Shown here: positions 16,016 to 24,511 of the stretch, piece by piece
How positions within the stretch are numbered: the stretch's first letter is position 1
How the letters are laid out: each line of letters begins with the position of its first letter
Assembly (NCBI GenBank): GCA_963803155.1
Contig: CAWDMN010000083.1
Span: 1 to 26,961 of the forward strand
DNA from: CAWDMN01 sp963803155
GTDB lineage: Bacteria; Acidobacteriota; Terriglobia; Versatilivoradales; Versatilivoraceae
Length of the DNA: 26,961 nucleotides
Direction of reading: 5' to 3'
Position numbers and translations under genes: made by a program
Notes under the pieces: generated by a model
The model's database searches: none
What the model saw: the letters and a program-made list of their open reading frames with translations, nothing else
What the model was told of the DNA's origin: nothing

Positions 16016-16451
16016 GGCATCAACCCTCCTTGAAGCAGAATAATGGTTGACTAGAATGGCTTCTCATTGGCGTGGAAATATCATACCCACCTTGGCACAG
16101 AAGAGAAGCCTGCGGAAAAAGATAAGACCTTTGATTTTGGATTGTGCCTACACCTCAAAATATTACGGGGGAACCGAGCAGCTTTCAAGGAATATTTCGC
16201 TGGGTGTGATTCAAAGCCACCGACTCCTGATGGAGTTTTTTCTGCAAGAAACCCCTTGACGTTAAGGTAGTGATGTTCAGACAGCAAAGACCGTTAGCCC
16301 TTAGGTGCCGAAGTTTGTGCCCGCATCAAAGCCTGGTTCGGTGGCCCGGAGATTTTTCATTGGTGGCAGCAGTTTAGACCCCGTTTAGAAGAGTGAGTTC
16401 CTGGATGGGCAACCGGTCTAATTGCACAGAGACGGGTCAAGGAGGCTAGGT
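16016..16451. other. Gene-free stretch leading into the IS110 remnant
   Basis: The frames here have no recognisable products. The right half, upstream of the IS110 transposase start, would be the non-coding left end of the element, where IS110-group elements encode a structured bridge RNA. The outer boundary of the element could not be set. Confidence 0.5.
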
Positions 16452-16964
16452 ATGCCAAAGCAATCCAAGAAAAAAAAAGGGGTAGCGGCTCCCCGGCTGG
16501 AAAGCCTAACGCAGCTGAATGCGAATGCCGCGGGGATCGATGAGGGGGCTCGGGAGCTCTACGTTTGTGTTCCCGAAGATCGAGGACCGAATCCGGTGCG
16601 GGTCTTTGAGACCTTTCCCTTTGATTTGCGCGAGATTGCGGCTTGGCTGAAGAGTTGCGGGGTGACTAGTGTGGCGATGGAGTCCACGGGCATCTATGGA
16701 ATTCCGCTATACGAAGTGCTGGAGGAGGCAGGCTTTGAGGTGAAGCTCGCCAATGCGCGGCAAATCAAGAACCTGCCCGGACGCAAGAGCGACATTCTGG
16801 ACTGCCAATGGATCCAGCAACCGCACAGTTATGGTTTGTTGACGGCTCCAGAAGGTAGAGTGAGAAAAACCGTCCTCAGGGACAGAGTCTCATTCGCCAT
16901 TCAGAATTTGAAGATTGAGGTTGTGCATTTTCATCTTCTCGATGTGCCAGCCGCGCTGTCATAG
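16452..16964 (+). pseudogene. IS110-family transposase, C-terminally truncated
   Basis: ATG 16452, with GGAGG seven bases upstream, begins MPKQSKKKKGVAAPRLESL. The N-terminal RuvC-like DEDD nuclease domain is readable: AAGIDEGARELYV (first Asp), VAMESTGIYGIPLYEVLEEAG (Glu) and GRKSDILDCQWIQQ (last Asp pair). IS110 transposases are about 350-450 residues with a C-terminal catalytic Ser domain. Here family resemblance ends about residue 131 (near 16845), after which the frame runs through unrelated sequence to 16964. The catalytic-Ser half is missing, so the protein cannot transpose the element. Confidence 0.85.
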
Positions 16965-17576
16965 GTGACTCCTAAGAAAATTGTTGGGTTGGAGGGCGGA
17001 GGTCCCCGACGCCCCGGCGCTGGGCAGCTCGGTTGGGGTTTGCGGATGACAGGATGTAGGATGCGTTAGGCCACGGGATCTTATCCCGCGGACGTAACGC
17101 ATCGGCAGAGCAGCTAGGCCGCAAAATTGATGCGTTATCCGTCAAATGACGGATCAACTGACGGACTAACGCATCCTACTCTTGTCCATTGTCATTCCCG
17201 GCCCGCATCCAGCGCGCGATCTACCGTTTGGACATCTATTGGAGAAGCGCAGTGGCAGGATGCCGCTGCTTCCATTCAGAGCCCTGTGAGGGCGTCGGAA
17301 GCTAGCTCAGAGCGACGCGAAGGGCAGGAGTCCCTGGCTCCGCTCTGGGTGAGGGCCTCCGTCGATTCCAGAAACTACGTTTCGTCGTTCTAAACAAGAA
17401 GATCAGCATGAAATGTGCCTTGAACGAATCAGACCCAAATGTCTACATAATGTCCTAAAAACTACTGTCCCAAAAAAAATGAACCAAACACTGCCATGAA
17501 GCTACTCAAAGTGCGGGACCCGTGTCCTCTGCGGAAGAGAGTGAGAATCCATTTACTTTTCGATGAGGAACGGAAT
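16965..17576. other. Gene-free stretch with nested palindromic repeat
   Basis: It lies between the IS110 remnant and the retropepsin-like gene. It holds an inverted-repeat element (17056-17179). The short frame at 17127-17393 has no ribosome binding site and is not believed. Confidence 0.6.
17056..17179. repeat. 124-bp element with 14-bp perfect inverted ends and inner hairpin
   Basis: GTAGGATGCGTTAG (17056-17069) is repeated inversely as CTAACGCATCCTAC (17166-17179). Inside, GCGTTA/TAACGC boxes recur and ATCCGTCA-AA-TGACGGAT forms a tight hairpin near 17137-17154. This looks like a REP/MITE-type palindromic unit. No target duplication was seen. Confidence 0.7.
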
Positions 17577-18878
17577 ATGTATCGAAATTCTAAAACCAAA
17601 TTTTCTGTTTGGGGTAACCAGCACCGTGAAGTGGCCGGCAATGCACGGCACTCAATCTGCTTATGGCCTTTCCTCTTGGCAGCAAGCCTTTTTTTTCACC
17701 TTTGCCAGCCGCCGGGAATGGCGGGCAATCGAACTGCAAATGGAGAAAAAAAACCACATTTTTTCTTTTTCAAAACTGAGGATTGGCGGATTTGGCTTTC
17801 GGGAAGCATCAATGGGAAAGGTCCGCTGGATATCCAGTTCGATTCAGCCGCCGGCGGAACCATCATCAGCCGTGAAGCGGCCACTCGCCTGGGCATCCAA
17901 GGGCAAGCCCTTGCCACCGCCTCCGGATCGGGGAATAATCCGCAACAAATTTCGATTGTGCTGGGTGCCACCCTGCAATTAGGGGGAATCACCCTGCCCC
18001 TAGCCCAAATGCCCGTCATTCCGCTGGAAAATGTCAACCGCGCCATGGGCCGGCGCATTGACGCTATCGTCGGCAAAGAGCTTCTTGCCCGCTATGTGGT
18101 GGAAATCGATTTCGATGCCCATCAGTTCATCTTGCACGAGCCGGAAACCTTTGTCTACCGCGGCAAGGGCCAGATCTTTCCCCTCGCGATCAAAGAGGGT
18201 CCCATCCTTCAGGCTGAATTGTCCGTGCCAGGCCTGCCGCCGCTTCCTTGCCGCCTTCTGCTGGATTACCCCTATGGCAGAACCATGGTCCTGAATGCCC
18301 CTTTTGTGCGCAAACACAACCTGCTTGCGTCGGCGCGCGCCAAAAATTCCCATTTGCTTTCTCAAACCTTCCAGGGAGTGGGCGGCTCATCTCAGGCGCA
18401 GGTCGGACGCATAGATTCTCTGCAGCTCGGCCCCTATTTGCTTAAGAACGTCACCTGCAGCTTCTCTCAGGCCATGGGGGGAACGTTCAGCCGCGAAGAT
18501 CTGGATGGCATACTGGGTGCGGAAATCTTGCGGCGTTTCCATGTCTTCATTGACTATTCCCGCCGGCAAGCCATCTTTGAACCTGCCCATGCCCTGACCG
18601 AACCCTTCTTATATGACCAAAGCGGTCTTGAATTGCAGGCAAAAGATGACGGTTTGAGACGAATCGAAATCACGGTCGTACAAACTCCTTCCCCGGCTGC
18701 AGCAGCGGATTTGCGGCCGGGAGACGAGTTATTGAGCGTCAATGAGCGCCCCGTTGCCGATTTGTCATTGCCCACCATCCGCAACTTGCTGCGAAATTCC
18801 AGCCGACCCGTCACCCTGAGAGTTGAGCGCAATGGCCAACCAAAACAAGTGCAGTTGACTCTTCGCCCGCTGTTGTAA
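17577..18878 (+). CDS. Retropepsin-like aspartyl protease fold protein with C-terminal PDZ domain
   Basis: From ATG 17577 (GAGG eight bases upstream) the product has 433 residues; an upstream ATG at 17496 has no ribosome binding site. A hydrophobic segment (CLWPFLLAASLFFHL) about 28-42 suggests export or anchoring. Two pepsin-like lobes follow. The first has LDIQFDSAAGGTIIS (Asp at 89), the second LLLDYPYGRTMVL (Asp at 230), and two IDAIVGKELL/LDGILGAEIL flap-like repeats close the lobes. A PDZ domain (about 353-433, with AAADLRPGDELLSVNERPV) is at the C-terminus. Neither lobe has the canonical D-T/S-G, so proteolysis is uncertain; in this family the fold may act as a binding or sensing module. 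Confidence 0.85.
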   Translation: MYRNSKTKFSVWGNQHREVAGNARHSICLWPFLLAASLFFHLCQPPGMAGNRTANGEKKPHFFFFKTEDWRIWLSGSINGKGPLDIQFDSAAGGTIISREAATRLGIQGQALATASGSGNNPQQISIVLGATLQLGGITLPLAQMPVIPLENVNRAMGRRIDAIVGKELLARYVVEIDFDAHQFILHEPETFVYRGKGQIFPLAIKEGPILQAELSVPGLPPLPCRLLLDYPYGRTMVLNAPFVRKHNLLASARAKNSHLLSQTFQGVGGSSQAQVGRIDSLQLGPYLLKNVTCSFSQAMGGTFSREDLDGILGAEILRRFHVFIDYSRRQAIFEPAHALTEPFLYDQSGLELQAKDDGLRRIEITVVQTPSPAAAADLRPGDELLSVNERPVADLSLPTIRNLLRNSSRPVTLRVERNGQPKQVQLTLRPLL

Positions 18879-19414
18879 GTCCACCCTCATAATCGGAATT
18901 TTCCATGGTGATTTGTGGGGGGTCACGTCAGAGTATCGGAAAAGGCTGCGCGCCTGGAGGATGTCTCGATCGATAATTGAACCGAGGATCGATTTGAACG
19001 GCGAGTCTTGTGTTGGGAATTGAAGAGTTCGCAAACCGCATCGGCCATCAAGGCCAATAGCGCTGCCATCTCAGGACACGGGAGAGAACTGGGCGGCTCA
19101 AGATCGTCGGAGTATCGAGCATCAATTACGAATCCCTGTAAATCCTACACATCGAATTTAAAAAAACGTTTTTTTTGATTTTCACATTCTGAAGAAAGAA
19201 ACCTGCACTGATCTGCCCTGTGCCAACCTGCAGAAATGCTTGAGCTGCGGCGGATGACTGTGGTTTCCCGCAGATTAATTTGCGGAATCGGGCAAAAGGA
19301 TTGCCAGATCTAACCTTCAAAAGAGATCCCTCCTCATTTAAAGTTGCTGCAACAAAAAGGGGACCGCTGGAATTTATGAGCTGGATCCCAATATATCGGA
19401 TGAGGAGGATCACC
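18879..19414. other. Gene-free stretch before the small exported protein
   Basis: No gene is visible. It contains a perfect palindrome of seven A, CG, seven T (19160-19175) and a small dyad CCGCA...TGCGG near 19269-19286. Promoter elements for the downstream gene were not clear. Confidence 0.55.
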
Positions 19415-19855
19415 ATGAAATTCAGAATGATGAGTACAATTTGCTTGAGCGGTTTGTTGTTGTTGTCCCTGATTACGGGAGTATCTGCTGCCAACAAAAT
19501 GGGTTCAAAGGCAGAAATCCCCTTTGCCTTTTATGTGGGATCGGTGCACTTCAATCCCGGGGAAATTGCAGCTGATCAAAGTGGGGTCAATGATGTGATG
19601 ATTCGGCTGAGCCAGCTGAAGGACAATAATTCAGCTTATATCCTCGGCAATCGGTCGGCCTCCCCGAATTATTTTTCGGGTAAACCGCGCTTTGTGTTTC
19701 ACAAGTATGGGGAAAGTTATTTCCTGAGAGAGGTTTGGTTAAGGAGCGGAGAACCTGGATACGTGTTTCCTGTCACCCCTCAGGAGAAGGAACTCATGAA
19801 TGCGAGTGCTACCCCTAACACGCAGCAACATGCCGTAGAAGTGGCAGCCCGCTGA
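19415..19855 (+). CDS. Small exported protein of unknown function
   Basis: The 146-residue product begins MKFRMMSTICLSGLLLLSLI with a signal peptide ending near VSAA (about residue 25). The mature part starts IPFAFYVGSVHFNPGEI and contains FHKYGESYFLREVW, followed by EKELMN near the end. This 'IPF.F.VG...F..G.Y' and 'YG..YFL..VW..G' pattern is frequent in small exported proteins of Acidobacteria with no assigned function (from memory). GAGGAGG lies seven bases before ATG 19415, and an in-frame extension further upstream is therefore not used. The gene converges on the broken response regulator gene. Confidence 0.82.
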   Translation: MKFRMMSTICLSGLLLLSLITGVSAANKMGSKAEIPFAFYVGSVHFNPGEIAADQSGVNDVMIRLSQLKDNNSAYILGNRSASPNYFSGKPRFVFHKYGESYFLREVWLRSGEPGYVFPVTPQEKELMNASATPNTQQHAVEVAAR

Positions 19856-19907
19856 AGAGATTTGCTGTTGCCATATCCCTCTGTTGCCGGGAAGAATCGA
19901 GAGCTCG

Positions 19908-19954
19908 GAAGGAGTGCCAATGGTGCACTCCTTCAGGAGGAAGATCCGCCTCCT
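19908..19954. terminator. Two adjacent hairpins between convergent genes
   Basis: GAAGGAGTGC (19908-19917) pairs with GCACTCCTTC (19925-19934) around a 7-base loop. Directly after it AGGAGG (19935-19940) pairs with CCTCCT (19949-19954). They lie between the 3' ends of the gene at 19415 and the response regulator, a likely place for bidirectional termination, although there is no T-tract. Confidence 0.45.
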
Positions 19955-20004
19955 GGTTCGAACCCTGCTGGATTGACGGGAAATTTCCCACTCTTGACTC
20001 TCCC

Positions 20005-20484
20005 TCAAAACGGCGGATCCTCCAAATTGAGGGCGCCTTCAGTTTTCATCCAATGGTCCAATTCGATTTCCTCCCTGCCCAAGATATCCATGTTCAATAA
20101 TCCTCGATGCACGGCCAAAGCTACTGCCCGGCTGCGGGGATTGTAAACGCTACCTCCGTTCTTAATGGACATTTTGTTGAGGTCAACATCGAGTTTTTCA
20201 TAAAGGCTGTGAAGCCGATTTTGCACCCCTCTTTCAGATAAGTACCTCCGGCGGGAAATGGCTTTGTCGGTCAGTCCCAGCGAAATATCGATCAACACTT
20301 CATATTCTGCATCGGTTAAGCCAGTATGGGTATCTTCGGCTCTCACCTTTACACCCCTTATCCCGCGGTCGATCCAGCATTGTTCTTCTACCAGCAAAGC
20401 GGTCAAGGCCTGTCTTAAATTCATTGCCGAAGTGTTTTTTAAAAGATAGCCATATACCGTTTCCGCCGGGACAATTTGGGTCAA
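20005..20484 (-). pseudogene. Response regulator, C-terminal half (LuxR/NarL-type HTH), cut off by IS256 insertion
   Basis: This frame encodes the end of a receiver domain (VPAETVYGYLLKNTSAMNLR, which contains the conserved Lys of the receiver), then a GerE/LuxR-type helix-turn-helix (GLTDAEYEVLIDISLGLTDK ... ISRRRYLSERGVQNRLHSLY). It has no genuine start: its first codons come from the IS end (TTG at 20484). The original gene continues at 21884 on the other side of the IS. Joining the halves through the duplicated AAATTGTC gives LQKIVPAETV in frame, a 255-residue NarL/FixJ-type regulator. The DNA-binding half may be silent now, unless read from within the IS. Confidence 0.9.
20470..20477. 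repeat. Target-site duplication, left copy
   Basis: GACAATTT borders the left end of the IS256-family element. The identical octamer stands at 21877-21884. An 8-bp duplication is typical for the IS256 family. Confidence 0.9.
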
Positions 20485-20514
20485 TCCCTTTTTTAGTTGA
20501 AAATGAGCATAACC
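20478..20514. repeat. Left terminal inverted repeat of the IS256 element
   Basis: It starts GGGTCAATCC and shares TTAGTTGAAAA and GAGCAT with the right end in inverted orientation. The transposase stop codon (20516-20518) is two bases inside it. Confidence 0.85.
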
Positions 20515-20515
20515 T

Positions 20516-21778
20516 TCAAGCTGCGGGCTGAACCAATTTCGTTAGGTTTTCCTTTTTCATTGATCTGCGAAGGGCTTTTAAATGACGAAAGCCTTTCACC
20601 TTTCTTAGCCCGGGCTCAATTTCCAGCAACGACGTGGCTATCCAACGCTGACGCTGATCGCTGTTCTTCCAGTAACTGACTCGATGCGTCAAACGCTCCA
20701 ATTGCCGGTTCACATTCTCAATGCAATTGGTGGTTTTAAAACTGGTCCCTAATTCTTCAAATAATCCCAACCGATGCAGAGTCAAAGTTTCTTCTAATCC
20801 TTCTTTCAGGCTATCCACTGCGGAACCATTGATCAGTCGCAGTTCTTTGGCGATTCGGTCCAAGGCTTCTTTCGCCTTTTCATAACTGGGCTGCTGATAG
20901 GCTGTCTGCATTTTCTGCCGGAATCGTTTTGCTTGTTCCCGGCTCAAATAACTGACTACATTTTCCCGTTTGTGCCATTGGCAGCGTTGAATCAAGGCTT
21001 TCTCTGCCAGCTTTGCCTTGATCCCTTTATACAGCCCTTTGGCTCCATCGATGATGAACAGAATTTCCTGTTCGGTCTTCAGTCCTCGGTCCAGCAGTTG
21101 CTGAATAAAGTCTTGGGACACTCGTTGGTTTTCCGTACTGGCTTCCACAAAACCCAGCAGGATCTTTTGCCCTTCGAGCGTAATCCCCAATGCCACGATC
21201 ATGTCAGTTTCTGCCAGTCGCTTCCCGTCGATGAAAATCGCCACAATGTCGTGCTGGCTCAAATCCCGAGTCAAAAACGTTTCCAGCTTTCGGGCCGTCG
21301 TTCGGATGAAATGTCGGGACACACTGCTCTTTTTGATCCCAAACGTTTCTGGCACACAGAGGGCTGCCTGCTCATATTGCCGCTGGCTAATCCCCCGGAT
21401 CACCCGGTTCAAAACCTGATGATCTAATACCTTCGTCTTTCGAAAGGCTTGATAACTCTCCAACGGAACTTCTTGTCGAACCGCGACATTTCTTACCCGA
21501 GGCACTTCGAGCCGAACTTTCTGATCTCCCAAATAAACCGACCCTGGGTTTCTTCCCCAGCGCCGATTCTCTGGACTCCGGCTGGCTCCGCGGCCAACCC
21601 GCTGTTCTACTTCTTGCTGCAATTCTTCTTCCACAGCTTTCAAGCCCAGAGGGATCAACATCTGGATCAGTTCAAACCGACTGTCCAAAATCCTAACTTC
21701 TTCTTCAATTCGTTGTCTCTTTTTTCTGCCCTCTTTGCCCTTGATTCTTTTTCCGGTCCGAATTACTCTCTGTCCCAT
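20516..21778 (-). CDS. IS256-family transposase (mutator type)
   Basis: The 420-residue product has full family length. The DDE triad is visible as D184 (IFIDGKRLAE), D244 (FIIDGAKGLY) and E354 (TTNCIENVNRQL), with the typical CQWHKRENV motif at 266-274 between the second Asp and the Glu. The N-terminal third is basic and would bind the terminal repeats. ATG 21778 follows AAGGAGA by about six bases. No frameshift is present, and both element ends are readable, so the element may still be active. Confidence 0.95.
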   Translation of the reverse strand: MGQRVIRTGKRIKGKEGRKKRQRIEEEVRILDSRFELIQMLIPLGLKAVEEELQQEVEQRVGRGASRSPENRRWGRNPGSVYLGDQKVRLEVPRVRNVAVRQEVPLESYQAFRKTKVLDHQVLNRVIRGISQRQYEQAALCVPETFGIKKSSVSRHFIRTTARKLETFLTRDLSQHDIVAIFIDGKRLAETDMIVALGITLEGQKILLGFVEASTENQRVSQDFIQQLLDRGLKTEQEILFIIDGAKGLYKGIKAKLAEKALIQRCQWHKRENVVSYLSREQAKRFRQKMQTAYQQPSYEKAKEALDRIAKELRLINGSAVDSLKEGLEETLTLHRLGLFEELGTSFKTTNCIENVNRQLERLTHRVSYWKNSDQRQRWIATSLLEIEPGLRKVKGFRHLKALRRSMKKENLTKLVQPAA

Positions 21779-21838
21779 GCATGATCTCCTTATTCTTGGT
21801 GTCTACCTTGCCGGGTAATTCACCTCTGTTTTAAGCGA

Positions 21839-21876
21839 GGTCATGCTCCTTTTTCAACTAAGTTTAGGACTTTCAC
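21839..21876. repeat. Right terminal inverted repeat of the IS256 element
   Basis: Read on the minus strand it begins GTGAAAGTCC and has one extra base relative to the left end. It also encodes the foreign residues and stop that end the truncated receiver protein. Confidence 0.85.
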
Positions 21877-22179
21877 GACAATTTTCTGCAATTCACGCAG
21901 GTAGGCCTCATCCATGAATTGAGACCAGAACAAAATGCGGGTCAACGGATTACACTCCCAGATTTTTTTCGCTGCCGCGATGCCATTCAGCATCGGAAGT
22001 TGAATATCCATCACAATCAGGAGAGGGTGGGAATTTATCCCCTTTTTTACTGCCTGCTCTCCATTTTCGGCCTCTTCTAGCGGAAGATAGGAGGGGAACA
22101 ATTCTTGTATCGTCTCTTTAAGATACTTTCGCTGAAACTCAATATCTTCTGCGATTAAAATCCCATTTAGCTGCATCAT
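21841..22179 (-). pseudogene. Response regulator, N-terminal receiver half, truncated by IS256
   Basis: This frame encodes 112 residues. The first 101 are native receiver-domain sequence: the acidic pair E11-D12, the phospho-acceptor D58 in LIVMDIQLPMLNG, and the RILFWSQF strand with the switch Ser. The last 11 (VKVLNLVEKGA) come from the IS end, and the stop is at 21841. The conserved Lys and helix 5 are missing, so even a single-domain receiver would be impaired. Tandem ATGs at 22179 and 22176 follow AGGA; the second has better spacing. The kinase gene ends only six bases upstream, so the two genes were an operon. Confidence 0.9.
21877..21884. repeat. Target-site duplication, right copy
   Basis: GACAATTT borders the right end of the IS256-family element and is identical to 20470-20477. 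It lies in codons for K-I-V of the receiver domain. Confidence 0.9.
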
Positions 22180-22185
22180 GATGTC

Positions 22186-22863
22186 CTAAATTTTGATTTC
22201 GACCGTAGTCCCCCCGAAATCATTTTGGATCCACTGAATTTCAGCCCCGAGCGAACGGGCGCGAAAGCGCATGGTGTCGATTCCCCGTCCAGACAGTTTA
22301 TTCCAGATTCCCAAGGGGCCTTTACCGTCATCCGATAGCGTGAAATAGAGCAGACCATTTCGGCGCTCCGAACACAATTTGACCATCCTGGCTCCGGCAT
22401 GCTTGCATATATTGCGTATCCCTTCTTGCAGGATCCGATACACGCCGAGCATTTGTTCTTCGCTCAATCCCAACTCCTCCTCTTTGACTAAAAACTGAGT
22501 ATGAGGAGTAAAGCTGGGACGGGCAATGGAGGCACCCTGGGCTAGACGGCTTTTCAGGGAAGGGTAAAAACCCAAAGATTCCAACATCGAAGGGCGCAAG
22601 TCTTCCATGGCCTGGCGTGCCCAGTTTGATAAGGCTTTCAAGCGCTCAAGCATCTTCTCCAAGTCTTGCTGTAATGGGGCAGGCAAAGCCAAGCGCACCA
22701 CCATTGCATGCATTCGCTCTGCAATGATTGAGATTTCATATATATCCCCCAGATATTGATCGTGCAATTCCGAGGCCAGCAATTTCCGTTCATCTTCCGC
22801 CATGCGGATGAAATTAACCATTCCTTCCAACAATTCAGTTGTTTGCGGATCAATTGGATTCAC
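22186..22863 (-). CDS. Cytoplasmic NarL-type sensor histidine kinase (HisKA_3/HATPase)
   Basis: The product is taken as 225 residues from GTG 22863, with GAGG seven bases upstream; the frame extends further upstream without a better start. The H-box is ERKLLASELHDQYLGDIYEI with phospho-acceptor H34 in the HisKA_3 form. The ATPase has EGIRNICKHAG (N-box), LSDDGKGP (D-box) and GRGIDTMRFRARSLGA. No transmembrane or sensory domain is present, only about 25 residues before the H-box, so the input must come from a partner protein or from an N-terminus that I cannot see. Its cognate response regulator, directly downstream, is interrupted by the IS, so the kinase has lost its usual output. Confidence 0.88.
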   Translation of the reverse strand: MNPIDPQTTELLEGMVNFIRMAEDERKLLASELHDQYLGDIYEISIIAERMHAMVVRLALPAPLQQDLEKMLERLKALSNWARQAMEDLRPSMLESLGFYPSLKSRLAQGASIARPSFTPHTQFLVKEEELGLSEEQMLGVYRILQEGIRNICKHAGARMVKLCSERRNGLLYFTLSDDGKGPLGIWNKLSGRGIDTMRFRARSLGAEIQWIQNDFGGTTVEIKI

Positions 22864-23386
22864 AATGTTTCCTCGTAAGCTATGGGAGTGGATCGACAAG
22901 ATCAACTGTGGACCGCCAACTTCAGCGATTGCAGGACTTCTGGCCGGGATGCCGCATAGAAAGATCAAGCCGTCGGCTATGCTTCCTCTCCCTCCCAAAT
23001 CAATTCAAAGTATACAATAGAGATTTCAGCAATGCCATGGACCAACCGGTATGAACTTTCCTGACACTTGGTCTGTGGTGCGTATTTGCTTTAAGGAAAA
23101 TTCTTTGGAGTCGCCCATGACGGCACTGCCGCCACAACAGGGGGATGAAAATTAGCAGTGTCGCTTCGATAACGATTTTCTTAGGCAGCCGGTGAAATAT
23201 CCTGGACTCTTGTTTTTCTCGTCAAGCCGGCAGAAGCAGGCAGAGAAAAGTATCATGCTCGAGGCCTGCAGGATGGACATTTATCGTTCGGAAGCACACA
23301 GCCCTCTTGGAGAGTTCATGCCGATGGAAGGATCTGGTCCTCATTGGCCGCTTTGTTTGTGAGAGCAAACAGGCAAAACCCTGCGC
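22864..23386. other. Gene-free stretch upstream of the histidine kinase
   Basis: No gene or strong repeat was found. On the minus strand a TATACT hexamer near 23013-23018 is a possible -10 box for the kinase operon, without a convincing -35. Confidence 0.5.
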
Positions 23387-24511
23387 CTATTTCTTGGTAT
23401 CTTTTGAAGAGTAATCGGAGCCCGCCATCGTGGGTTTGGGCGTGCCATGCCGCAAGGTGCGAATGATTCTCACTGTGTAATCCCAGTACATGGAAGGATG
23501 CAGCTGTCCGTCATGCCCCTGCCATCGCTCGATTGGCAAGCGGGTTTTGGGGTAATCAATACTTGTATCCGCGGTCCATACGGCGGAATCTTCCGTATAA
23601 TCGTTGAAAGCCCCGATCATGACAATTCTGGGCAAAGGGTTCTCCAAGATCGTATTCCAATTGGTCACATAATAGTCGCCGCATTTTCTCGAGGTGCCCA
23701 TCCATCCTGCTCCCACAGGGAGATGATTGTCATGCCCCGGCTGCAGATATTCCACTTCGCTGTTCAATAAGACGCCAGATTGGCTCATGGCCCAGCCGTA
23801 ATCTCCCGCTCCGGCACGATACCCGCCGTCGGTACCTGCCCATCGGATTGAAAACCTGTCCACCCATATCTTGTCCCCGGCATAGTTTGCCCAGCGTGTT
23901 CGGGCGTCGGTGTTGTAGTCCAGCACTACCAAAAGCGGCTTTCCATCGATCTGGTAATAATCGCAGGTGCTGTAATTGCGATTGAGGAAGACTTCCTGGG
24001 TAATGCAGCGCGCCTGTTGTTCAATCACGTCATAGCTGGTTGCCGTCGGATAACTGGCATCGCCGATCATGAATGAACCTATTCCAAAAGCGTACTTGAT
24101 CTTCCATGGATGGTTCTTGTTCCAAAGTTTGATTCGAGAACAGACGGCTTTGGACTTCTCTTTGATCCAGGTATTTTCAGGTCCATAATGGTTGAAATCG
24201 CCGTTGGTGTCGTCAAATACGACGAAGTCGATCTGCGCTTCCGCCAGCTTTTGCAGATGAAAATCGATCACGCTTATGTCGTCGCCATCATGCATTCCAA
24301 AACGTCCATTCGGCAAGAGTGGTCGAAAACTGCTCAGCGGCCACCACCCGCCTCCATTGGCCTTCCAATTCGCACAATACCAAATCCCAACATCGGTTGA
24401 TTCTCCATTCCCATTGGTGTTTATAGGAGATGCTATTACAAGCATACAGGCAAATAGAACCACAAAAATTGACGGCAAGAGAAGCCTTCTGCCAATTATT
24501 GAATGAACCAT
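23387..24511 (-). CDS. Secreted glycoside-hydrolase-like TIM-barrel protein (GH99/GH71-like)
   Basis: The product has 374 residues from ATG 24511, which has AAGGAA seven bases upstream; a longer frame from 24571 is less likely. A signal peptide ends near VIASPI (about residue 28). Barrel-strand motifs include GIWYCANWKANGG, QIDFVVFDDTNGDFN, KPLLVVLDYN and PRIVMIGAFNDYTEDSAVW. The 'G.FNDYTE' segment resembles the end-strand 'W/FNEW.E' acidic motif of GH99/GH71-type proteins that act on mannans or alpha-glucans. The FDDTNG motif gives further acidic residues in the expected cleft. Family-level assignment is tentative and the substrate is unknown. It is a lone gene on the minus strand. Confidence 0.7.
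   Translation of the reverse strand: MVHSIIGRRLLLPSIFVVLFACMLVIASPINTNGNGESTDVGIWYCANWKANGGGWWPLSSFRPLLPNGRFGMHDGDDISVIDFHLQKLAEAQIDFVVFDDTNGDFNHYGPENTWIKEKSKAVCSRIKLWNKNHPWKIKYAFGIGSFMIGDASYPTATSYDVIEQQARCITQEVFLNRNYSTCDYYQIDGKPLLVVLDYNTDARTRWANYAGDKIWVDRFSIRWAGTDGGYRAGAGDYGWAMSQSGVLLNSEVEYLQPGHDNHLPVGAGWMGTSRKCGDYYVTNWNTILENPLPRIVMIGAFNDYTEDSAVWTADTSIDYPKTRLPIERWQGHDGQLHPSMYWDYTVRIIRTLRHGTPKPTMAGSDYSSKDTKK

Larger units (their letters stand above)
20478..21876 (-). mobile_element. Complete IS256-family insertion sequence, 1399 bp
   Basis: The element is bounded by perfect 8-bp target duplications and has imperfect inverted ends of about 37 bp (20478-20514 and 21839-21876). Both contain TTAGTTGAAAA, then GAGCAT and ACC. 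It carries one intact transposase on the minus strand. It sits within the response regulator gene, in the same orientation as that gene. Confidence 0.93.

Noticed and set aside
19126..19497. 123-codon minus-strand frame opposite the small exported protein
   Set aside because: It overlaps the signal-peptide gene, lacks a ribosome binding site and resembles nothing known to me.
19951..19969. GGTTCGAACCC resembling a tRNA T-loop
   Set aside because: No acceptor, D or anticodon arms fit around it. The stretch is better explained by tandem hairpins.
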